Of a stretch of 21,480 nucleotides of DNA, positions 1 to 8,928 are shown one piece after another. A model generated the notes under the pieces. That model searched no databases. It was not told where the DNA came from and worked only from the letters and a program-made list of their open reading frames with translations. The position numbers were made by a program, and so were the translations under genes. Numbering within the stretch: position 1 is the stretch's first letter; every line of letters starts with the position of its first letter. Source of the DNA: Candidatus Daviesbacteria bacterium (lineage in GTDB: Bacteria > Patescibacteriota > Microgenomatia > Daviesbacterales > UBA10151). The stretch spans positions 15,488 through 36,967 of the forward strand of contig DOWS01000035.1 in NCBI GenBank assembly GCA_003519445.1. The letters run 5' to 3'.

Positions 1-126
1 GGGAGCAGCCAAGGTAAAAGTTGCCCAGGTTAAAACTCCGGGGTTGACGCTTTTTAAAACATGCTTATTTAAAATAATTGTCCCTGCAGCCAAAAAAGCA
101 GAGATAAGAGCCAGCCAAAACCACAT
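1..126 (-). CDS. EamA/DMT-type transporter, N-terminal fragment
   Basis: The first 42 codons of a minus-strand gene run off the left edge. The peptide begins MWFWLALISAFLAAGTIIL and continues through NKHVLKSVNPGVLTWATF. A first hydrophobic helix (about residues 2-20) is followed by a lysine-containing loop and the start of a second helix. The order helix, NKxxLKxVNP, TWATF resembles the first repeat of EamA/DMT-family membrane transporters, which usually have ten helices and export metabolites. Only the first repeat start is visible, so the substrate cannot be named. The ATG is supported by a TATAAT exactly 6 nt upstream. The gene diverges from the DUF5678-like gene with only about 43 bp between start codons. 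Another small helical membrane protein family remains possible. Confidence 0.6.
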   Translation of the reverse strand, partial: MWFWLALISAFLAAGTIILNKHVLKSVNPGVLTWATFTLAAP

Positions 127-132
127 TAATCC

Positions 133-138
133 ATTATA
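133..138 (-). promoter_or_regulatory. -10 element of the EamA-like gene, leaderless geometry
   Basis: TATAAT read on the minus strand ends 6 nt before the ATG at 126. The usual +1, seven bases past the hexamer, would be the A of the start codon. No good -35 is visible and there is no Shine-Dalgarno sequence. Confidence 0.55.
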
Positions 139-154
139 CGCTTATCCCACTTTA

Positions 155-163
155 TGGTATTAT
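155..163 (+). promoter_or_regulatory. Extended -10 of the DUF5678-like gene
   Basis: TGG-TATTAT matches an extended -10 (TGn plus a 5/6 hexamer). Exactly 6 nt separate it from the ATG at 170, so it supports that start over the in-frame ATG at 164 and predicts a leaderless transcript. Confidence 0.5.
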
Positions 164-169
164 ATGTTT

Positions 170-370
170 ATGCAAGCCATTGATTGGACTGATATCCACA
201 AAAAGTATAAAGGTCTTTGGGTAGGACTCAAAGATGACGAAGAAACAGTGGTTGCCTCCGGAAAAAGCATAGATGAAGTTATGAAAAAGGCAGAAGAAAA
301 AGGATATCCAAAACCTATACTATATAAAGTACCTGTTAAGCTCACCTATTTTGTTGGATCAATCAAGTGA
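170..370 (+). CDS. DUF5678-like small protein
   Basis: A 66-residue protein starting MQAIDWTDIHKKYKG. The pattern KKYKGLWVGLKDDEETVVAS, then GKSIDEVMKKAEEKG and PILYKVP, matches the DUF5678 family as I remember it: a short beta hairpin, a helix and a final strand. The molecular function is unknown to me. The reading frame extends further left to position 44, but that part lies over the opposing transporter gene and is not protein-like. ATGs at 164 and 170 are both possible; I chose 170 because an extended -10 lies 6 nt before it. Its stop overlaps the GTG start of the next gene, so the two are probably translated together. Confidence 0.65.
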   Translation: MQAIDWTDIHKKYKGLWVGLKDDEETVVASGKSIDEVMKKAEEKGYPKPILYKVPVKLTYFVGSIK

Positions 371-780
371 AATTTAAATATCATCAATATAACCTCCAAC
401 ATCCATTTGTAAAAAATAAACAGCTTTTAAGACCAATTATCCCTGTAAGTATAGGTTATAAAAACCGTTCTTTTTATTTTGAAGCCCTGATTGATTCAGG
501 ATCTGATTTTAATATCTTCCCAAAGGAGTTAGCTGAAAAACTTGGCATAAACTTGCAAAATAAAAGAAATGTTCATTTTTCCGGTATAGAAAGCGGTCTT
601 AATGAAGGATTTATCGCATCTGCGAATCTTGGTATTGGTAATTTTGCGATTAACACCAAAATTGTCTTTTCCGATTCTGCAGGATCTAAAGGAATATTGG
701 GTCAGTTTGGTTTTTTTGATAAATTTGTGGTTAAATTTGATTTAATTAAAAAAGAAATTGAACTCAGACTAAGAAAGTAG
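367..780 (+). CDS. Retropepsin-like aspartic protease
   Basis: A 137-residue protein with the hallmark of single-domain pepsin-fold proteases. The segment FEALIDSGSDFNIFPKELAE carries the catalytic Asp43 in DSGS (residues 43-46). A late ILGQFGFF (residues 110-117) sits where retropepsins have their hydrophobic ILG strand. Such proteins normally act as homodimers with one Asp per subunit. There is no signal peptide or membrane segment, so it is probably cytoplasmic. It starts with GTG overlapping the stop of the DUF5678-like gene, which suggests translational coupling and a shared function. A terminator-like hairpin follows. Substrates are unknown; the related clan of bacterial aspartyl proteases is diverse, so only the fold and active site are predicted with confidence. 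Confidence 0.75.
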   Translation: MKFKYHQYNLQHPFVKNKQLLRPIIPVSIGYKNRSFYFEALIDSGSDFNIFPKELAEKLGINLQNKRNVHFSGIESGLNEGFIASANLGIGNFAINTKIVFSDSAGSKGILGQFGFFDKFVVKFDLIKKEIELRLRK

Positions 781-797
781 CGGTAGAATTACACCCC

Positions 798-829
798 TTT
801 GCTTAAAATTTTAAGTAAGCAAAATTTTT
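798..829 (+). terminator. Intrinsic terminator after the retropepsin-like gene
   Basis: TTTGCTTA (798-805) pairs with TAAGCAAA (816-823) across a 10-nt loop and is followed by A and five Ts (825-829). A perfect palindrome, CTTAAAATTTTAAG, lies inside. The hairpin overlaps the last codons and stop of the opposing protease gene. It is AU-rich, so its strength is uncertain. Confidence 0.5.
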
Positions 830-1353
830 CCCAGGGAAACACCTGCCGCATAGATGCTTAAAGGACCGCAATCGGCAGGTGTGTGAAGTAAACGACCTAA
901 TCTGGAAACCGGTTCTTCGGGTAAACTGTAGCCTCTTTCGTCTAATTTTCTCCATCCATCAAAATGCATTGTAAATATAAATCGATTTCCTTGACCACCA
1001 ATAAGATGTACTTTTTGTGTGCCGGTAAAAGGAGCCTCTCTAACACCGCTTGTTGAATCATAGATCCTAAATCCCTGTTCACCTTTTGAAAGAAGCAACA
1101 TCCAATGATAATGGTCCCACAAATATGCAGAAGGGTGATAACCCAGATGTTCAGCTACCTTCGCGATATCTTCGTAATAGAAGCCATATTGATTATCAAC
1201 TCCCAAAAATTGTCTAGCCCAGTCGCAAAATTTTTGAGGTTCGGAAGGAACAGTCCCAACAACCCGACCCCTGGAAAGAGGAGGATCAATTATAATTGCT
1301 TTTGGTGAACCTTTTGGAGGATGTATAACAATCGCTTTAGGCCGTTCAGACAT
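811..1353 (-). CDS. Putative clan CE (Ulp1/YopJ-like) cysteine protease
   Basis: A 180-residue protein with no family I can name firmly. Three spaced motifs fit clan CE cysteine proteases, whose catalytic order is His-Asp-Cys: HW at 83-84 followed by a hydrophobic strand (MLLL), YDS at 98-100 (Asp99), and DCGPLSIYAA at 161-170 (Cys162). His-to-Asp spacing is 16 residues, close to that of Ulp1. The usual Gln about six residues before the Cys is not seen; His157 lies near that place. The N-terminus holds a short internal duplication (PKAIVIHPP, PKAIIIDPP). No signal peptide or membrane segment is visible. It starts just downstream of atpD on the same strand but has its own TATAAT 6 nt before the ATG. 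Alternatives are another papain-fold hydrolase or an unrelated protein. Confidence 0.5.
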   Translation of the reverse strand: MSERPKAIVIHPPKGSPKAIIIDPPLSRGRVVGTVPSEPQKFCDWARQFLGVDNQYGFYYEDIAKVAEHLGYHPSAYLWDHYHWMLLLSKGEQGFRIYDSTSGVREAPFTGTQKVHLIGGQGNRFIFTMHFDGWRKLDERGYSLPEEPVSRLGRLLHTPADCGPLSIYAAGVSLGKILLT

Positions 1354-1359
1354 AAGCGT

Positions 1360-1365
1360 ATTATA
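1360..1365 (-). promoter_or_regulatory. -10 element of the clan CE protease gene, leaderless geometry
   Basis: A perfect TATAAT on the minus strand ends 6 nt before the ATG at 1353. It lies between the atpD stop and this gene, so the protease gene can be transcribed separately from the ATP synthase operon. Confidence 0.6.
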
Positions 1366-1374
1366 CTCTTTTTA

Positions 1375-3074
<1,700 letters not shown>

Positions 3075-3087
3075 ATTTTTAATTACT

Positions 3088-3120
3088 TCACCTCCTAGCA
3101 GGCAGGATTAAATTATATCA
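3088..3120 (-). promoter_or_regulatory. Possible internal promoter plus strong ribosome binding site for ORF106-atpD
   Basis: On the minus strand TGA-TATAAT, an extended -10, overlaps the atpG stop codon (3120-3112). AGGAGGTGA lies at 3096-3088. If the -10 is used, the leader would be about 30 nt and carry the ribosome binding site, unlike the leaderless promoters elsewhere in the window. The RBS is clear; the promoter is tentative. Confidence 0.4.
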
Positions 3121-3951
3121 CTCTATAGCAACAGATGCTGATGAAATTTCCAAAATCTCTTTTGTTATGGCATCCTGCCGTGTCTGATTATAAGTTAAAG
3201 TCAAATCTTCCACCAGCTCTTTGGCATTATCAGTGGCATTTTTCATAGCCACCATCCTGCTTGAGTGTTCCGATGCTTTGGTTTCAAGTAAAGCCTGATA
3301 AATTTGAGTTTCAATATGGTGCATTAAAATAAAATCCAGCAGCGCATCAACATTGGGTTCAAATAAAAATTCCTTCGTATAAACAGTTTCTATACTTTCC
3401 AGGGAAATCGGCAGTAGTTTCACCTTTTTTGCCTCCTGTTTTAAGGTGGATATAAACTGGGGATACACCAGATAAACTTCTCCTATCTCACCGGCGTTAA
3501 AAGCATCAGTTATCATTTTAGTTAATTGCACAGCCTGCCTAAAAGTTACAGAATCTCTATTTTCAAAATCGCCAGCCAGTTCTTTTCCTGTTTTTACCAC
3601 AAAGCTTCTGCCTTTTTTTCCAACCGTATAGTAAATGGCATTGGTACTGCCAACTAAAGTCCTAATCAAATTAGTATTTAGCGCACCAACCAAACCTTTA
3701 TCTGTTGACAACAAAACCACTCCTGCTGTTTTAGAGCCGTTGCCAACAAGGAGCGGATGAGACTCCTGATCAATTTTTGGCAAAAGTCTTGCCAAAGAAG
3801 AATACAAATTCTCTTTATATGGCCGGCCTGATATGGCCTGATTTTGCGCCCGTTTCATTTTGGTGGCAGCCACCATTTCCATAGCCCGGGTAATTTGGCT
3901 GGTATTTTTGACTGATTTTATCCTGCGCCGTAGCTCTCTAGTGTTTGCCAT
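3118..3951 (-). CDS. atpG: F-type ATP synthase subunit gamma
   Basis: A 277-residue central-stalk subunit. The N-terminal helix [20 protein letters not shown] followed by [13 protein letters not shown], and the C-terminal helix around [20 protein letters not shown] and [17 protein letters not shown], are the two conserved coiled-coil ends that rotate inside alpha3-beta3. Length is close to the usual 285-290. Its start overlaps the end of atpA by 14 bases, so it is coupled to it. A 43-base gap containing a strong ribosome binding site separates it from ORF106. Confidence 0.97.
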   Translation of the reverse strand: MANTRELRRRIKSVKNTSQITRAMEMVAATKMKRAQNQAISGRPYKENLYSSLARLLPKIDQESHPLLVGNGSKTAGVVLLSTDKGLVGALNTNLIRTLVGSTNAIYYTVGKKGRSFVVKTGKELAGDFENRDSVTFRQAVQLTKMITDAFNAGEIGEVYLVYPQFISTLKQEAKKVKLLPISLESIETVYTKEFLFEPNVDALLDFILMHHIETQIYQALLETKASEHSSRMVAMKNATDNAKELVEDLTLTYNQTRQDAITKEILEISSASVAIE

Positions 3952-5407
3952 AAATCCTCACAAATTCTTTTGTTATTTTTTCCAGTTCTTTTGTATCAGT
4001 AATATCCGACAAAAGCTTCTTGGCTCTTAATTTCAAATGGGCAATATATCTTTGCTCAAAATCGCGGACTTTTTCCACTTCCACCTCATCTAAATATCCA
4101 TTTGTAACAGCCCAAAGAGCCACTACCTGTTCTTCAATCGGAACAGGGGAGTAAGGAAGTTGTTTTAATACTTCAGTAATTCTTCTGCCTCTTTCAATCT
4201 GCTTTTTAGTTTCAAGATCCAAATCAGAAGAAAACTGGGCAAAGGCCTGCAATTCCCTAAACTGGGCCAGATCCAATTTTAACCTGCCTGCCACCTGTTT
4301 CATTTCTTTGGTCTGGGCAGCTCCACCCACCCGGGAAACTGATATACCCACATTAAGAGCAGGCCTAACCCCTGCAAAAAATAAATCAGGCTCCAGATAA
4401 ATTTGCCCGTCGGTTATGGAAATAACATTAGTAGGAATGTAGGCAGAGACATCAGAGGCTTGTGTTTCTATAATAGGCAAAGCTGTTAACGACCCTCCGC
4501 CATATTCTTTACTCATTTTGGCAGCCCGCTCAAGCAGTCTTGAATGCAAATAAAACACATCACCGGGATAAGCCTCACGCCCCGAAGGCCGTCTTAAAAG
4601 CAAAGAAATCTGGCGGTAAGCTGCAGCATGCTTGGATAAGTCATCATAAATAATTAGGGCGTCTTTTCCCTGATCCATAAAATACTCCCCCATGGCACAA
4701 CCTGAATATGGGGCAATATATTGCATAGTGGCAGGGGCAGATGCAGATGCAACCACCACAATAGTATGATCCATAGCACCTTGTTCTTCTAATTTAGCCA
4801 CTAACTGTGCAATTTTGGAGGTCTTTTGACCAATAGCCACATAGATACAAACCACATCTTTTTGATTAATAATTGTGTCAATAGCAATAGTAGTTTTACC
4901 GGTATTTCTATCACCAATAATCAGCTCTCTTTGCCCCCGGCCAATGGGAATAAGGGCATCTATTGCTTTAATACCGGTTTGAAGAGGAGTATTAACAGAT
5001 TGTCTGGTAATAACTCCTGAAGCAATTTTTTCCACAGGATATTTTTTGGAGGATTTTATGGCTCCTTTTCCATCTATCGGACTTCCCAACGCATCAACAA
5101 CACGGCCTACTAAACCTTCCCCAACAGGCACCTGCAAAATTTCACCTGTGGTTTTAACCTCCTGTCCTTCTTTAACCTTGGTAAAATCTCCGAAAATCAC
5201 CGCCCCCACACTATATTGCTCAAGATTTAAAGCAAGCCCATAAACTCCACCTCCAAAATCCAAAATCTCGGAGTAGGCTGCATCAGAAAGCCCTTCAATA
5301 CGAGCCACTCCATCTCCAATCTCCACAACTTTTCCCACATTCTGTTTTTGGGCTTTAAGTTTTAAGCCTTTGATTTGATTTTCTATATCATTTATTAAAT
5401 TAGACAT
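3938..5407 (-). CDS. atpA: F-type ATP synthase subunit alpha
   Basis: A 489-residue non-catalytic nucleotide-binding subunit of F1, slightly shorter than the usual 500-513. Walker A is GDRNTGKT at 165-172, with Asn where most alpha subunits have Gln (GDRQTGKT). [10 protein letters not shown] (356-365) carries the arginine finger Arg359, which reaches into the beta active site. The beta-barrel start [17 protein letters not shown] is intact. The ATG follows the atpH stop by 12 bases made of 7-bp repeats, so no Shine-Dalgarno sequence is visible; translation may depend on coupling to atpH. Confidence 0.97.
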   Translation of the reverse strand: MSNLINDIENQIKGLKLKAQKQNVGKVVEIGDGVARIEGLSDAAYSEILDFGGGVYGLALNLEQYSVGAVIFGDFTKVKEGQEVKTTGEILQVPVGEGLVGRVVDALGSPIDGKGAIKSSKKYPVEKIASGVITRQSVNTPLQTGIKAIDALIPIGRGQRELIIGDRNTGKTTIAIDTIINQKDVVCIYVAIGQKTSKIAQLVAKLEEQGAMDHTIVVVASASAPATMQYIAPYSGCAMGEYFMDQGKDALIIYDDLSKHAAAYRQISLLLRRPSGREAYPGDVFYLHSRLLERAAKMSKEYGGGSLTALPIIETQASDVSAYIPTNVISITDGQIYLEPDLFFAGVRPALNVGISVSRVGGAAQTKEMKQVAGRLKLDLAQFRELQAFAQFSSDLDLETKKQIERGRRITEVLKQLPYSPVPIEEQVVALWAVTNGYLDEVEVEKVRDFEQRYIAHLKLRAKKLLSDITDTKELEKITKEFVRIYGKH

Positions 5408-5441
5408 AATTCTTAATTCTTAATTCTGAATTCTAGATTCT
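5407..5441. repeat. Five 7-bp tandem repeats across the atpH/atpA junction
   Basis: On the plus strand the units are TAATTCT, TAATTCT, GAATTCT, AGATTCT with one further copy of TAATTCT at the left (order left to right: TAATTCT x3, GAATTCT, AGATTCT). They cover the last codons of atpH (SRIQN), its stop, the 12-base gap and the first base of the atpA ATG. Confidence 0.7.
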
Positions 5442-5860
5442 GAACTCATTATTGCCTCCTTTACTTGATTTATCTTACTTAATATTGTTTCATCCCAAAC
5501 TTCATCTCCAACTCTTAATTTAAATCCACCCAAAATTTCCGGGTTAATATTGGTGATCACTTTGGTAATTCTAATGGTTCGGCTTCGCTCACCACGAGCC
5601 TTTTTCTCTACAATTTTTTTGGCTTTTAATAATTGGCTTGTTGTCAAGAGAAAAGAGGTTTCAAGATACATTGTATGCTTTCTTTCAATTCTTTTTAGCT
5701 CCTTTAAATATTCCGAGAGAGATATTATTGCTTGCGGGGTAGATTGGGATTTTAGAAGTTTAATGGATTTTACAACCTGGCTTTCCACTATTTTGCCGTC
5801 TTTAAAACTTATTTCCACTAATCCTTTGATGGTTTTTTGTAATAATTTAGTTTTTTTCAT
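5420..5860 (-). CDS. atpH: F-type ATP synthase subunit delta
   Basis: A 146-residue peripheral-stalk subunit, recognised by its C-terminal domain: NPEILGGFKLRVGDEVWDET followed by a final helix, matching the delta/OSCP signature (liGGikirvGdeviDgSv). At 146 residues it is shorter than the usual 175-180, mostly in the N-terminal helical domain that binds alpha. It starts inside the end of atpF (4-base overlap). The last residues (SSESRIQN) are encoded by 7-bp tandem repeats, so the true ancestral C-terminus has probably been replaced. Confidence 0.88.
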   Translation of the reverse strand: MKKTKLLQKTIKGLVEISFKDGKIVESQVVKSIKLLKSQSTPQAIISLSEYLKELKRIERKHTMYLETSFLLTTSQLLKAKKIVEKKARGERSRTIRITKVITNINPEILGGFKLRVGDEVWDETILSKINQVKEAIMSSESRIQN

Positions 5861-6350
5861 GATAAATTTTTAATCCCTTTTTCCACAATTTCTCTTTGCG
5901 CCTTTTCATTTAAAACTTTTCCTATCACTTTTTCCATGCCAGCTACCACAAATTCTGCCATATGGCTCATTAATTCCTCTTGCATCTTTTCCCTTTCTGC
6001 TTTTGCTTGTTCTTCGCCCTTTTTAATTATTTGCAAAGCCAGCTGCTGTGCTTCTGCTTTTCCCTCCTCTTTCAAAACATCTCTGTCTTTTTTGGCCTCA
6101 TCATGCATTTTTTGTATTTCATCTGCAGTTTTAACCATCATTCTATCTATTTTTTCATTAGTTTCCTGCAATTTTCTCTCAATCTCTTCTGCATTTTTAA
6201 GGCTATCTTCAATTTTTTTCTTTCTTTCCTCTAAAACTTTCAAAACCGGTTTGTATAGAAACCTCTTTAAGATGAAAAGCAGGATGAAAAAATTGACCAC
6301 TTGCGCGGCCAGAAGTAAAGGATTGATACCAAACTGATTCAAAATATCCA

Positions 6351-6351
<1 letters not shown>
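5857..6351 (-). CDS. atpF: F-type ATP synthase subunit b
   Basis: A 164-residue peripheral-stalk subunit. One N-terminal membrane helix (about residues 11-29, NPLLLAAQVVNFFILLFIL) is followed by KRFLYKPVLKVLEERKKKIE and a long charged coiled coil that ends near VIGKVLNEKAQREIVEKGI. This is the standard layout of b, which clamps F1 to subunit a. The ATG overlaps the atpE stop (TAATG). Length is typical. Confidence 0.95.
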
Positions 6352-6572
<221 letters not shown>

Positions 6573-7289
6573 TTAATGAGCTTCATGTTTCTCGCTTAAC
6601 AAAATCATAAAAACAAGTGTCAGCATGGCAAAAACAGCGGCCTGTACAAATCCTACTATAATTTCCAGAAAATAAAAAGGCAGAGGTACAACAAAGGCAA
6701 AAATGCCGGACACTGTTGATAAAACTACCTCGCCTGCAAATATGTTACCAAAAAGCCTGAAAGAAAGCGAGACTATTTTGGTAAATTCCGAGATGATTTC
6801 CAAAATCCCCACAAACAAAAAAATGGGGTTTAAAGCCACCCATTTTAACAGATAGTTTTTAATCCCCAAATATTTAACAGCAAAAAAGTGGGTTAAAAAA
6901 GCAGACAAAAGCGCCAATCCCAAAGTCATGTTTAAATCAGAGTTGACAGAGCGGAACAGAGGCTCGCCTTTGTAAGTAATGGTACCAAAGCCGGGTAAAA
7001 GTCCCATCCAGTTCACAGTTAAAATAAAAAGGAAGAAAGTCATGACTAAAGGAAAAAAAACTTTGGTTTTTTTGCCGGAGAGACCCTCAACCGTAGAATA
7101 ACCCCAATCTATCACTGCTTCGGCAAAATTCTGCAAACCGGAAGGTATTATTTTCACTCTCCAGGTAGCAATTATAGAAACTATAGTTAAAACTGCCATG
7201 GCCATCCAGGAAACTAAAAGAGTATTAGTGATAGGCAGACTCTTAAAATACCCCAAAATTTCCGGCTTCAAAACAATTCCATGTTCCAT
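6573..7289 (-). CDS. atpB: F-type ATP synthase subunit a
   Basis: A 238-residue F0 stator subunit with five to six membrane helices. The essential arginine is Arg178 in SLSFRLFGNIFAGE, which faces the c-ring carboxylate. NWMGLLPGFG (93-102) is the conserved loop after an early helix, and the last helices (FYFLEIIVGFVQAAVFAMLT) carry the conserved Gln that lines the proton half-channel. It is the first gene of the ATP synthase operon; a TTGACG-N18-TACAAT promoter lies directly upstream with only 7 nt before the ATG. No atpI is recognised before it. Confidence 0.96.
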   Translation of the reverse strand: MEHGIVLKPEILGYFKSLPITNTLLVSWMAMAVLTIVSIIATWRVKIIPSGLQNFAEAVIDWGYSTVEGLSGKKTKVFFPLVMTFFLFILTVNWMGLLPGFGTITYKGEPLFRSVNSDLNMTLGLALLSAFLTHFFAVKYLGIKNYLLKWVALNPIFLFVGILEIISEFTKIVSLSFRLFGNIFAGEVVLSTVSGIFAFVVPLPFYFLEIIVGFVQAAVFAMLTLVFMILLSEKHEAH

Positions 7290-7296
7290 TAAAGAT

Positions 7297-7326
7297 ATTG
7301 TACTTGAATTTTTGCTAGAGCGTCAA
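7297..7326 (-). promoter_or_regulatory. ATP synthase operon promoter
   Basis: On the minus strand, TTGACG (7326-7321), an 18-base spacer and TACAAT (7302-7297) form a good sigma70-type promoter, 7 nt before the atpB ATG. The predicted start site is at or one base from the ATG. It sits right after the stop codon of the upstream 523-residue gene. Confidence 0.7.
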
Positions 7327-7329
7327 TGT

Positions 7330-8901
7330 CTATTCCAGTTTTTCCCTTTGGGTACGGAGGAACAAAAACCACTGCTCAAAAAAGGCAAAAATTCCTTTGA
7401 AGGGAGTTTCAATGATAAAATCAAAAATAAACAGCACTATATTTATCTGGGAAATGGCTGTGGTTAATCTTCTTCCTACTTGTATAAAAGGCATAAAGAA
7501 AAAGTCAAAGAAAAGCGAACTAATGCTATCCCTGTGATCCTTAAACTGGAAACTATTGGCTGTCCTGTTGATCCTGTAAGAAATAAACGAGACTATGGCC
7601 AGGAAAAAAACAAACACTCCTTGTGACAAAGGATTAACCTTAAATTTATTAAGAACAAAAATAATAGCCCCAAAACTTAAAACAAAAGTAGTAAGCCAAA
7701 GAAAAGTAAAAAGCAAAGCCATTATGGGATCTGTTTTTTTAGGCGTTTTCCGGACAACAATAGACTGACCCAAATCCGGATCATCATCATACAAAATTGA
7801 ATTAATTTTGTTGACAATGCGGAAAGAATTTTCCCTTGATGGAGTTTTGATAAACATCCCAACTAAAATCATCAAAATTGGCGGAGTCAGGGTATTTAGG
7901 GCAATTGAACTCCACATAATTTTATCGTAAACAATTCTTTCATAAGTTCCTTCAATGGAAAGAGCAAAAATAGCTTTGGTAAAAAATATAAAAATCACAC
8001 TTCTTACAATGGCCCTTTTTACTTTACCGGAAATGGATTTATACCGGCTGTTGCAAGCCTCTAAAATAGACAAATCCAGTTGTTCTGTTTCGGAAATAAG
8101 AGAGGTAATTTTACTCTGGTTATTCCGCAAAACATCATCCAAAATTACAAAAGGTACGGTTTGATTTTTGATGTAAGAATAAATTTTATCCTTGGCAGGG
8201 TAGCGCAATTGCCCTGAAAGTTCTTTTTGGGCTTTTGGGAAATTGCCGGAAACTTCATCCAGATTGTGGGCGGTGATTTTGCCAAAATATTGTTTAAAAA
8301 GATGAAAGCGGAGTAGCGCCAGGTCATCATTGGCAAATGCTCTCCTTACTGCAATAAAGGTCTGGATATCTCTGGTTTCCTCGGAATCATCGGAAATAGT
8401 AATTCTTTTCCTGAAAAGCTGATAAATAAAATTGCACATGGTGTTTTTTTGAGGAGAGGGCTTTAAGATATCTTCAATTTCCGAGGACAAAAGCTGCATG
8501 ATCCATTCGTTAACCGATGCTCTATTTATTCTGTGCTTGCGGTTTATTTCGCTTTCCAGTTTAAAAAAAAGGTCTATGGCGCTAGCAACATGCGCAACTA
8601 CAGCCTCCGGCACAGAGGAATCCGGAAAATAACGGGCCCAAATTAACTCCCTGATTAAAGGAGCGGCAATAGACTGCCCATTCCCGCCTAAAATTAACCT
8701 TCTTTTTAAAATCCGTTCAATGGTGGAGCGGAGTATCACCTCGTCATCACGGTAATCCATGGCAGTCCTGAATTTTTCATACCAGGTGGCCAACTCTGCA
8801 ACCAGGGGATTTACAGAAATTGTCTTATCCTGTTTTGCAAAAAGATCACGGTCGTAAGACACGATCAAAGCATGGGCAAGTTTTGTCAGTGTTTTAGTCA
8901 T
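7330..8901 (-). CDS. Conserved-looking membrane protein of unknown function
   Basis: A 523-residue protein that I cannot assign to a named family; its style recalls hypothetical proteins often found in CPR genomes. Roughly the first 290 residues are soluble and helical. Then come about four membrane segments (near 303-322, 337-355, 398-425 and 434-452), two of them separated by a charged loop containing DDDPDLG. The C-terminus is amphipathic and aromatic, with FDFIIETPFKGIFAFFEQW near the end. No catalytic motif is visible. It diverges from tyrS across a 26-base gap holding a perfect palindrome, and its stop lies 41 bases upstream of the atpB start, with the ATP synthase promoter between them. 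A link to F0 assembly is conceivable from position only. Confidence 0.6.
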   Translation of the reverse strand: MTKTLTKLAHALIVSYDRDLFAKQDKTISVNPLVAELATWYEKFRTAMDYRDDEVILRSTIERILKRRLILGGNGQSIAAPLIRELIWARYFPDSSVPEAVVAHVASAIDLFFKLESEINRKHRINRASVNEWIMQLLSSEIEDILKPSPQKNTMCNFIYQLFRKRITISDDSEETRDIQTFIAVRRAFANDDLALLRFHLFKQYFGKITAHNLDEVSGNFPKAQKELSGQLRYPAKDKIYSYIKNQTVPFVILDDVLRNNQSKITSLISETEQLDLSILEACNSRYKSISGKVKRAIVRSVIFIFFTKAIFALSIEGTYERIVYDKIMWSSIALNTLTPPILMILVGMFIKTPSRENSFRIVNKINSILYDDDPDLGQSIVVRKTPKKTDPIMALLFTFLWLTTFVLSFGAIIFVLNKFKVNPLSQGVFVFFLAIVSFISYRINRTANSFQFKDHRDSISSLFFDFFFMPFIQVGRRLTTAISQINIVLFIFDFIIETPFKGIFAFFEQWFLFLRTQREKLE

Positions 8902-8910
8902 GGGTTTGAT

Positions 8911-8928
8911 TGTGGTAATATTACCACA
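8911..8928. promoter_or_regulatory. Symmetric bidirectional promoter or operator palindrome
   Basis: TGTGGTAATATTACCACA is a perfect 18-bp palindrome. Each strand reads TGG-TAATAT, an extended -10. On the plus strand the hexamer (8916-8921) ends 6 nt before the tyrS ATG at 8928, so +1 would be its A. On the minus strand the same geometry puts +1 at 8911, giving a leader of about 10 nt for the 523-residue gene. A regulator binding the palindrome is an alternative or additional reading. Confidence 0.6.

Noticed and set aside
44..163. N-terminal extension of the DUF5678-like reading frame
   Set aside because: It lies opposite the transporter start and over the divergent promoters, and the peptide is not like the family.
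5936..6337. Ser/Phe/Leu-rich plus-strand ORFs opposite atpF
   Set aside because: This composition is what the complement of a Lys/Glu-rich coiled coil produces.
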